Part shown: in pieces, positions 57,080 to 64,000 of the stretch
Layout of the letters: each line of letters opens with the position of its first letter
Position numbering within the stretch: position 1 is the stretch's first letter
Source: Metabacillus sp. B2-18
Lineage (GTDB): Bacteria; Bacillota; Bacilli; Bacillales; Bacillaceae
NCBI RefSeq assembly: GCF_021117275.1
Contig: NZ_CP088245.1
Span: forward strand, 2,393,501-2,457,500
Length of the DNA stretch: 64,000 bases
Direction: 5' to 3'
Notes under the pieces: generated by a model
The model's input: the letters and a program-made list of their open reading frames with translations, nothing else
Databases searched by the model: none
What the model was told of the DNA's origin: nothing
Position numbers and translations under genes: made by a program

Positions 57080-59689
57080 TTAATTTATTAATTTATTTAA
57101 AACCATTTCCTGAATCTCCTTCGTATTAAACGGAACAATTACATTCTCTGCCAATTCCCTTTTATCTTCTAGCAATTGATGCATTAATTCTTCAACAGTA
57201 CCTTGCGGGAAGTTATCATTATCCGTAGTAATTATCTGATAGACATAGACATCTTTCTGTTGTCCAATTCGATACGCTCGATCTGTTGCTTGATTTTCAA
57301 CAGCTGGATTCCACCATCTGGTATAGTGAATGACATGGTTTGCACTTGTAATAGTTAAACCTACACCTGCAGCTTTTGGTGATAATAGGATAATCCCGAA
57401 TCCAGGTGATTGATTAAAGGCTTGAACGACTGCTTGTCTGTTTTTCGTATCTCCATCAATGACAGGCACTGAAATTCTATATTTCTGCATGAAGATTCTT
57501 TTAAAGATGGAATGTAGTTTTCTAAATTCTGTAAAGATTAGTACTTTTTCATCTTTGGCTTTGACCTCTTCAACGATTTCTAGTAGTTTATTAAATTTAG
57601 GAATTTCTTTTATTTCTAACTCTTCATATTTTGGTATAACGACTCCAGGATGTCCGTATAATTGACGGAGTCTCATTAACATATTTAAAATCGCAATTTG
57701 CCCTGTTTCTTTTGTTTCTAACATGGAGTTAGAGATGGATTTTTGTGTTCTTGATGCTTCTACATAAAATGGTGCTGTTAAATACTTCTTCGGTAACCGT
57801 TTATCTAGTACTTCACTTTTCGTTCTTCTCATATAAAACGGTTGAATGGCTTTTAATAATCCATCGTAATCTCCTGATTCAGCAAATCTTTCTCTAAATT
57901 GACGTAATGAACTTAGTTCCCCTGGTTGCACAAAGTCCATGATTGACCATAGTTCATCTAAACTATTTTCAACTGGGGTTCCTGTCATCGCTAATCGGAA
58001 GTCTGATTGCATAGCACGAAGAGCTCTTGATCGTTGACTTGAATGTGATTTTACATTTTGGGCTTCATCACAAATGATCGACTTGAACTTTACTTTGCCT
58101 AATAGTAGTTGATCAATTTTTAATGTGTCATAACTAGTGAAGACTAGATCATAACCATCAATGACTTGAGAAGACTTAATTCTACCGCTTCCTCTGTGAA
58201 TATATATACTGTTCGATAAAGAAGGCGCGAATTTCTTTATTTCTTCCATCCAGTTTTCAATAAGCGCAATCGGAAGGACCACTAGGGTTGGTTTTAACAT
58301 ATTACGAGATTGCTGGTGTAATAGAAATGAGATCACCTGAATCGTTTTCCCTAATCCCATGTCATCTGCTAGTAATCCACCAATTCCCTTTTTTTCTAAA
58401 TGACATAACCACTGAAAACCTTCAAGCTGATGTGGGAATAAGTCTGCTTTTAGTGATTCAGGTACTTGAAATTCTTCTAGTGCTAATTCATTTTTTGTAT
58501 CTATTGAGTAATCAAGTTCTTGTTCATTATCTTTAATATCAAGGACATACTTATTACTCAATTTAGCTTCTTCATCAGCTGGAATGTCTAAGAGGTTTTT
58601 TCTTAATGTTGGATCAAGGTAAATCCATTTTCCTTCGTGTTCAACATACTGTTGATCAGGGTATTGTTCCATTAAGCCGCTAAGAAACTCTTCGTCATAC
58701 GGAACATACTGGCCCGTTTCTGAATCAAACCATTGGAAACCAGATCCACCTGTGTTGTATGGTGCCACTCGCTCTATTGAAACCAATCCCCTTACACGAT
58801 CTGAGAAGGTTTCAAGATCGAACTGATAATCATGTTCCGGCAGAACCGCCGATGGATTTTCAAAAAATAATGGAACTTCTTCACCTGTGATATGTCTCTT
58901 CTGTGATAACTTCTCCATATCTTCTTGAACAGCTTGTGTTTTCACATATCGATTTCTTTTTATGCCTTCTTTGAAACTTGTAACAGTAGATGGAGAGTTT
59001 AAATGAAGAGTCTCTTGTTCATTTACTCCAGAAGGAATTAATTCGATATGATCATGGTTATGAACCTTAATATCGATATCGTATTTGCCGACAACATGAT
59101 AATTTTCTGTTTCTAAGAAATTCTCTAGTTGGATCCCTGCTTCTTTAGCTAATTGCTGGGAAATCCCGATCTTCTGATATCCATTTTCATACTCTTCCCG
59201 CATTGCTTTTTTCAATTTATATATGTTTTCTGGAAGTAGGTGGAGGCCATTTTCAATTTCATATAATGCACCATATTGCTTCCCGATTCGATCTATATTT
59301 TTCCCTTCATTATTATGAAGTCGTATTGACAGATCAGCCTCATCTGCTAAGGATTTTAGGGAAAGTTCTCCGGATAGTTGATCTGGATTGATCGGTAACC
59401 CTAAATTAGATAAAATATCTACTCCATCTTCCTCTTTGAGTACATCATAGTAACTTTCATACGGAAGAAATGAGTTTTCAACTATACCTAGTTCATAGAG
59501 CTCTTCCCATGCTACATATTTCATAAAACCTTCAAGTCGATAACAATCTTCAATTTGTTCTTTCGTTAATGGGACTTCTAATGGTTGAACATTTTTACCT
59601 TCAATTAATTCAAATAAAATTTGTACACCAGTTTCTTTAGGTACAAAGTTAACCTTCATCTCTTTCTGCTTCTTTTTGAAGAAGAGCAT
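57080..59689 (-). CDS. zorD: ZorD, SNF2-type helicase of Zorya
   Basis: An 869-residue protein. About 415 N-terminal residues are the Zorya-specific region (FQWFDSETGQYVPYDEEFLS), followed by an SNF2 helicase: LFPHQLEGFQWLCHL, GLLADDMGLGKTIQVISFL (Walker A), IICDEAQNVKS (DEAQ), AMTGTPVENSLDELWSIMDF, LIFTEFRKLH and HYTRWWNPAVENQATDRAYRIGQ (motif VI). ZorD is recruited with ZorC to invading DNA. The start at 59689 has GGAGG nine bases upstream and overlaps zorC by 41 bases; MKVNF at 59659 is an alternative. Confidence 0.88.
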   Translation of the reverse strand: MLFFKKKQKEMKVNFVPKETGVQILFELIEGKNVQPLEVPLTKEQIEDCYRLEGFMKYVAWEELYELGIVENSFLPYESYYDVLKEEDGVDILSNLGLPINPDQLSGELSLKSLADEADLSIRLHNNEGKNIDRIGKQYGALYEIENGLHLLPENIYKLKKAMREEYENGYQKIGISQQLAKEAGIQLENFLETENYHVVGKYDIDIKVHNHDHIELIPSGVNEQETLHLNSPSTVTSFKEGIKRNRYVKTQAVQEDMEKLSQKRHITGEEVPLFFENPSAVLPEHDYQFDLETFSDRVRGLVSIERVAPYNTGGSGFQWFDSETGQYVPYDEEFLSGLMEQYPDQQYVEHEGKWIYLDPTLRKNLLDIPADEEAKLSNKYVLDIKDNEQELDYSIDTKNELALEEFQVPESLKADLFPHQLEGFQWLCHLEKKGIGGLLADDMGLGKTIQVISFLLHQQSRNMLKPTLVVLPIALIENWMEEIKKFAPSLSNSIYIHRGSGRIKSSQVIDGYDLVFTSYDTLKIDQLLLGKVKFKSIICDEAQNVKSHSSQRSRALRAMQSDFRLAMTGTPVENSLDELWSIMDFVQPGELSSLRQFRERFAESGDYDGLLKAIQPFYMRRTKSEVLDKRLPKKYLTAPFYVEASRTQKSISNSMLETKETGQIAILNMLMRLRQLYGHPGVVIPKYEELEIKEIPKFNKLLEIVEEVKAKDEKVLIFTEFRKLHSIFKRIFMQKYRISVPVIDGDTKNRQAVVQAFNQSPGFGIILLSPKAAGVGLTITSANHVIHYTRWWNPAVENQATDRAYRIGQQKDVYVYQIITTDNDNFPQGTVEELMHQLLEDKRELAENVIVPFNTKEIQEMVLNKLIN

Positions 59690-60911
59690 CTCTGTCTACC
59701 TCCCAACCAAGTTCATCACTTAGCCAATCATCAAATTTACTTTGCCAATCACCTACATGTCTCAACCAACCACCAGAGACGATTTCCCATTTATCCATTA
59801 ATTCGCTTCTTTTCACTTCTTTAGGAGGTATCCATGACCCATCTAGTCTCTCTTTTTCTGCTAACATTTTATCTACTTTAGGTTGGAAATGTTTGTTAAA
59901 GGTACTTGTTTTATAAATATATACAGCTCCCGTACCTAGTACTTCTATTACTACCACATCTGAAAAATACATAATTAATGTTGATTTTCCATCTGTTACA
60001 ACTACATCTTCTAGATTAACAATAAACTTCTCCCAATACTGAAATCGTTCATGATCCTTATTAACCTGTCCAAAGAAGTCTTTTATCTCAAGTTTTAATA
60101 TCCAATTTGCAAATCGCTTCTTCTCTTCTTCACCAACATACTTCCAAAGCATTGGTTTACGTCGATAAGTCTTTAACTTCTCAAAAACCAGCTTCCCTAA
60201 ATCTTTCACCTGGTTTAATTGACAATTCCTAATTAATCCATCTGCCATCTTTTGTTGCTCTTCATTTGTTGCTTCTTTAAAGTATTTTTTATAAAGTTCT
60301 TTTTCTTTAATAAAGAAATCTTGATCAGCAAAGTTGAAGACATCCATTAATACGAGTTTATATAATGGAAAGTTTTCGGTTAAGTAAAATGACTCTAGAA
60401 CACTTAGAAAGTCATTTTCACTATAATAAGCCTTTTCTGCTAAGTGATGAACTGGGTCTTTGCTTAAGAGAAAATCACGCCACTCTATTGATTGCTCATT
60501 GTTAAAACGTTTCTCAATCCGATCTCTATGAGAAACATAAGAGTACTTCATTACATTCCAAATTTCATCAAGATTACACGTTTGATAGACGGTATCAACA
60601 AGTACTCTAAACGTTCTTTTGTCAGTAGCAGCATTATTCTGCATGATCTTAATTAACCCTTTTTTCGCTTCATCATTGAGTTCATCTGAATATAAATTAG
60701 GAACTAAAAGTTTTTGTCTTCGAGAGAGTTTCTCACTCCATTGAACAAATTCTTCTACTTTAGCAGTTTTCACAGATTCAAACTTTTTTATTAATGTTTC
60801 AATATCAGATTCATATTTTGTATTAGGATCTTCAATTACATGAGATAAAACCTGATTACGATTATCCCGCAACCAGGTTTTTAATGATGTTGGTTGATAT
60901 TCATATCTCAT
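59649..60911 (-). CDS. zorC: ZorC, EH-signature protein of Zorya
   Basis: A 420-residue helical protein in the position and of the size of ZorC (EH_Signature family), with EFVQWSEKLSRRQKLLVPNL, then RVLVDTVYQTCNLDEIWNVM and a C-terminal DRFQYWEKF-like segment (HERFQYWEKFIVNLEDV) that carries the family's WxxF pattern. In Zorya, ZorC binds DNA and helps ZorD. It overlaps zorB by four bases and zorD by 41. Assigned mainly by context and these patterns. Confidence 0.82.
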   Translation of the reverse strand: MRYEYQPTSLKTWLRDNRNQVLSHVIEDPNTKYESDIETLIKKFESVKTAKVEEFVQWSEKLSRRQKLLVPNLYSDELNDEAKKGLIKIMQNNAATDKRTFRVLVDTVYQTCNLDEIWNVMKYSYVSHRDRIEKRFNNEQSIEWRDFLLSKDPVHHLAEKAYYSENDFLSVLESFYLTENFPLYKLVLMDVFNFADQDFFIKEKELYKKYFKEATNEEQQKMADGLIRNCQLNQVKDLGKLVFEKLKTYRRKPMLWKYVGEEEKKRFANWILKLEIKDFFGQVNKDHERFQYWEKFIVNLEDVVVTDGKSTLIMYFSDVVVIEVLGTGAVYIYKTSTFNKHFQPKVDKMLAEKERLDGSWIPPKEVKRSELMDKWEIVSGGWLRHVGDWQSKFDDWLSDELGWEVDRDALLQKEAERDEG

Positions 60912-61582
60912 TTATCCTTCACCAACTCTTCAATCGCTTTTATTGCCTCATCGTCTTTCAGTCTGAATAAAAACTCAACACGTCTTGAACGGTCAGGATC
61001 ATATTCACCTTTGTCGTTTGTTAAAGGTTGATTAAAACTTCTCCCATTTGCTGTAATATATTTTTGTGATAGTGACTTTTCTTTAAAATCAGGAAAATCT
61101 TTACTATAGATATATTCTAATACTGAATACGCTCTGTCTTGTGATAATGCCATATTGTACATATAATCACCTTTTTTATCTGTGTGTCCTTCTATCATGA
61201 CGCTAGAAATCTCATCTTTAAAGCGATCTTGTAAAAGAATTCCTAAATAGGCTGGGATAAATTCTTTCAAAAACCCTTCACCTTTTGCAGAAATTTCTGA
61301 TGAATTTGATTCAAATAGAACACTACCTGGAAAGCGAATCGCACCTGTTTGTTGGTCAATTTCGATCGCCATATTTGATTCTTTAAAAGCTTCTGTTAAG
61401 GCTTTTATAATCTCTGTTTTCACATTGACTACTTCTTCAATTTCTTTTTCTTTTTGCTCTAGTAATTCACGATAATCAAGAATAACTAATGTTAAAAGTA
61501 GAGCAAAAACCATTAACATGGCACTCATTAAATCGGCATAAGACATCCAATAGTTGACTTGTTCTTTTTTCCGATATCTCAC
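60908..61582 (-). CDS. zorB: ZorB, MotB/OmpA-type stator subunit of Zorya
   Basis: A 224-residue protein with one N-terminal membrane helix (YADLMSAMLMVFALLLTLVI, residues 15-34). Asp17 stands where MotB and ZorB have their ion-carrying aspartate. A C-terminal OmpA-like peptidoglycan-binding domain follows (VMIEGHTDKKGDYMYNMALS, ...SRRVEFLF). With ZorA it forms a membrane-anchored ion-driven motor that senses phage. It starts two bases after zorA ends. Confidence 0.92.
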   Translation of the reverse strand: MRYRKKEQVNYWMSYADLMSAMLMVFALLLTLVILDYRELLEQKEKEIEEVVNVKTEIIKALTEAFKESNMAIEIDQQTGAIRFPGSVLFESNSSEISAKGEGFLKEFIPAYLGILLQDRFKDEISSVMIEGHTDKKGDYMYNMALSQDRAYSVLEYIYSKDFPDFKEKSLSQKYITANGRSFNQPLTNDKGEYDPDRSRRVEFLFRLKDDEAIKAIEELVKDK

Positions 61583-61584
61583 TC

Positions 61585-63525
61585 TTATGCGCCTGCCTTC
61601 GCCTTACTAATTTCTTCTGATAAGTCTTCTAACGTATCGATGAAGTCTTTTTGAACATCACTGAATTGGTAAACCAACTGACTTACTTGTTTTACAGCAT
61701 TTGTTAATGTTTCATCGAAGTGGTGATATGTTTTTGAAAGACCGTTATCAACGTTCTCACTAAAGTCCTTTACTGATGTGTTAAGTGTTTCTCTAGTTTG
61801 CTCAAATTGTTCTCTTGTTGTAGTCCAGCTTGTTTTCATCACATCTAGTTGATTTGTCATTTCGTTCATATAAGACTTCGTTGTAGCAAGAGCTTCTTCT
61901 ACTGTCTTATTCGTATTTGTTTTCATTTCAACTAGTTCTGGTAATAATTCGTTTTGTAACTGCTGCATCTGACTTAATTGTTCTTTTAAAGAATGAATGT
62001 TACCAACAACATCTTTTAATTCAGGTGCAACTGGTGTTAAATATTCAACTACCTCTTTTACATTTTGTAATAAGGTGTCTGATTCTTTCATCATAGTAGA
62101 TTGAGTGACTAATGACTGAGAGAAACGATCTGTCATATCTTTAAATGAGGTACTTAAACTCTTGGAAACAGTAATTACTTCATCCATTAGATTTTCGTAT
62201 TTAGTTTCTATAGCAGAATTGAATTCTTTAAACCGCTCTGTAAGTCCGTCGTACTTTTCCGCAAGGGATTGATTGCTTTTCATCACTTCTTGCTGAACCG
62301 GTAGCTGTTCTTGTGTTAAATGTTGAATTTGTTGGAATGCTCCACTTAATCCTTCCATGAAAGATGAAGCCTCTTTATAGCTACTTCTCATTTGATCGAG
62401 CTCAGATGTCATATTTTCAAATTGAGCAAACATCTTTTCCGTTCTTTCAAGTGTTGTTGATTGCGTTTGTTCAGAACTAGCAAATTTCTCAACAACTGTA
62501 TTTACTGTTTGCATCATTTGTTGTTGAAGGTCTTTTGTATCACTGATGATGTTTGTAAATTGAGAAATAGATTGTTGTGTTCCACCTGTAATTTGTTCAA
62601 CAAGTCGATCAGATATATCATTACTGTTAGACTTTGAAAATTCAATTTGTGTTTCTAATAATTTAGATTGCGTTTCTACACCTGATTGCAGTTTTGAAAA
62701 CTGATCGTTCAGAGCTCCAAATGCATTTGATACTTGTCCATTTGATTCACGAATTGTTGATACAATTGGCTGCATAGCCTTTTCCAGTGCATCCGTTAAT
62801 AAAGTCTTTAAATGATCAGCCTGACTTCTTGAAATCTTTTCTAATCGATTTAAGAACAGCTCTTCATCATCCGTACTTAATAGGTAATCCAGCTTCTCTG
62901 AATGCCAATCGATCTTTTTATCAAGCTGGCTACTAATTACTCGGTCAAATAAGGTCCATGCAAGAGATAAGAAGACACCAAAAACTGATGAATAAAATGC
63001 AACTTTCATCCCATCAAGTAATCCACTAATTCCTGTACGAAGTGCATCTGTATCACCCATGTTTAAATCTGCTAATCCCGTTGATAAACCAATAAATGTC
63101 CCTAACACACCAATACTTACATTAATTCCTGCTCCGACATCCATTAAAGGACGATATCCCATATGATAATGCATCACATCAAACCCAAAGAAAGGCTCAA
63201 CACGGATGCGTTCATCTTCATTTTTTTCTGACACCCTGTTGTAATATCTTGACCATAAATCCTTATAACGCGAGCCCTTAATAATTGAGAAGAGATCATT
63301 TATCTCCTGATCAATTTCATGTGCCTGTTTATTAGAACCACGATTTATTTCACTTAGATTCTTTTTTAACCGGTCCATAACTCTCATTTCTTTTACTATT
63401 CGTGTAGTTTGAAAGAAACATAGAATAAAGAAAAGAAATAATTGAAAAACTAAAAATATATTTGTAAAGCCCTCTACACCCATAGAACTAATATTTTGGA
63501 ATAAATCTTCAAAAATACTAAACAA
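61585..63525 (-). CDS. zorA: ZorA, MotA/ExbB-type subunit of Zorya
   Basis: A 646-residue membrane protein. TM1 is near residues 20-40 (FTNIFLVFQLFLFFILCFF). The MotA/ExbB core follows (GINVSIGVLGTFIGLSTGLA near 137-156; GMKVAFYSSVFGVFLSLAWT near 175-195). Then about 430 residues of coiled coil form the intracellular tail that Zorya needs for activity; type I systems have the long tail. First gene of zorABCD, all intact and tightly packed (gap 2, overlaps 4 and 41 bases). Confidence 0.92.
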   Translation of the reverse strand: MFSIFEDLFQNISSMGVEGFTNIFLVFQLFLFFILCFFQTTRIVKEMRVMDRLKKNLSEINRGSNKQAHEIDQEINDLFSIIKGSRYKDLWSRYYNRVSEKNEDERIRVEPFFGFDVMHYHMGYRPLMDVGAGINVSIGVLGTFIGLSTGLADLNMGDTDALRTGISGLLDGMKVAFYSSVFGVFLSLAWTLFDRVISSQLDKKIDWHSEKLDYLLSTDDEELFLNRLEKISRSQADHLKTLLTDALEKAMQPIVSTIRESNGQVSNAFGALNDQFSKLQSGVETQSKLLETQIEFSKSNSNDISDRLVEQITGGTQQSISQFTNIISDTKDLQQQMMQTVNTVVEKFASSEQTQSTTLERTEKMFAQFENMTSELDQMRSSYKEASSFMEGLSGAFQQIQHLTQEQLPVQQEVMKSNQSLAEKYDGLTERFKEFNSAIETKYENLMDEVITVSKSLSTSFKDMTDRFSQSLVTQSTMMKESDTLLQNVKEVVEYLTPVAPELKDVVGNIHSLKEQLSQMQQLQNELLPELVEMKTNTNKTVEEALATTKSYMNEMTNQLDVMKTSWTTTREQFEQTRETLNTSVKDFSENVDNGLSKTYHHFDETLTNAVKQVSQLVYQFSDVQKDFIDTLEDLSEEISKAKAGA

Positions 63526-63652
63526 ATTGACCCATCCTCTACTATAAAATGACTATTTCTATTTTATAGTAAAAACACTATACCGAACTTGTTTTCGACA
63601 AAAACAGACATGGATTTTTATTTCCTGACTAGGAAAATAATGTTTTACACTG

Positions 63653-63692
63653 AAAAGGCCATATTTTTTTATAATAATGGCCTTTTGTTTCT
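63653..63692 (-). terminator. Terminator separating the right-edge gene from zorA
   Basis: Perfect AAAAGGCCAT / ATGGCCTTTT stem with an AT-only loop between the two genes; T or A runs lie on both sides. The zor promoter must lie between here and 63525. Confidence 0.7.
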
Positions 63693-63743
63693 TTATTTGT
63701 TATATAGTCCCAATTGTGAAGAACCAAAAGAAGGGATCCATCT

Positions 63744-64000
63744 TCACTCACTACTGAGCATTTGTGTTATTTTTATAGTCTGTAGCTCTTTTTGAATATT
63801 GCTTATTGACGTAATACTACTCTTGGATCGTTGAGCTAATTCGTTTGGTAGCTTTTGGATATTCTCTATAGACGTCTCTAAATCCTTTTCTAAACTTTCA
63901 TTTGCCTCAATTTCAGAACTGCCTTCATTTTCCTTCCAAAACTGAAGTACATCTAGCGTATTCTCCCCCATTTCCTGTATTGAATTAATAATCGATCTAG
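63744..64000 (-). CDS. Partial gene upstream of zorA (runs off the window)
   Basis: The frame is open to the window edge (…RSIINSIQEMGENTLDVLQF at the visible start), so the ATG at 63971 is probably internal. The visible 85 residues are hydrophilic and coiled-coil-like (ESLEKDLETSIENIQKLPNE, then QRSKSSITSISNIQKELQTI) and end in QMLSSE. Not recognised. Same strand as zorA but with its own terminator, hence a separate unit. Confidence 0.45.
   Translation of the reverse strand, partial: RSIINSIQEMGENTLDVLQFWKENEGSSEIEANESLEKDLETSIENIQKLPNELAQRSKSSITSISNIQKELQTIKITQMLSSE

Overview
The window is an AT-rich (roughly 35-37% GC by eye) chromosomal segment of a low-GC Firmicute, most likely family Bacillaceae. 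The support is AGGAGG-type ribosome binding sites, GltC-like/GdhA, YkvS-, YdeI- and SunI/YnzG-like proteins, a LytS-type membrane histidine kinase resembling the sporulation kinase KinB, and a dispersed GC-rich repeat typical of bacilli. I cannot name the species.

Layout. (1) 0-19.9 kb is mostly ordinary chromosome: a CDF metal exporter; an exporter/permease/GntR/ABC-ATPase operon behind a perfect palindrome; the divergent gltC-like/gdhA pair; a SEC-C protein operon; a SunI-like immunity protein; a broken 1,255-codon helicase-nuclease; mscL; a YdeI-like protein; a 249-residue protein behind a c-di-GMP-I riboswitch; a broken chemoreceptor; and a KinB-like kinase. (2) 19,889-33,019 is a complete 13,131-bp Tn3-family transposon with terminal inverted repeats and a 5-bp target duplication (CAAGT). 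Behind tnpA, tnpR and a res-like region it carries pgi, gnd, zwf, hxlR, hxlA and hxlB, a complete dissimilatory ribulose monophosphate cycle for oxidising formaldehyde to CO2. A nested-palindrome motif occurs at the hxlR/hxlA promoter and again upstream of the zwf/gnd arm, suggesting common HxlR control. (3) 33-64 kb is a defence island: a NERD helicase; a zeta-type toxin-antitoxin pair; an uncharacterised three-gene operon (EVE/HNH nuclease, UDG-like protein, PLD-helicase-DUF3427); a decayed Dnd/Dpt phosphorothioation locus; and an apparently intact type I Zorya operon (zorABCD).

The Dnd locus has been hit by an IS21-family element that deleted part of dndD and was itself hit by a second IS21 element. 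Removing the inner element and one copy of its AATAT target duplication restores the outer istA reading frame exactly. dndB and dndC are absent, dptF lacks its 5' part and dptH carries a -1 frameshift, so the phosphorothioation system is very unlikely to work, while Zorya looks complete.

Five genes are each split by a single-base frameshift (ABC ATPase, helicase, chemoreceptor, Gfo/Idh oxidoreductase, dptH). In four of them a one-base correction gives a continuous protein of credible length; the ATPase also becomes one frame, but its exact repair is less clear. This points to sequence error or widespread recent gene decay and should be settled before any of these genes is called dead.
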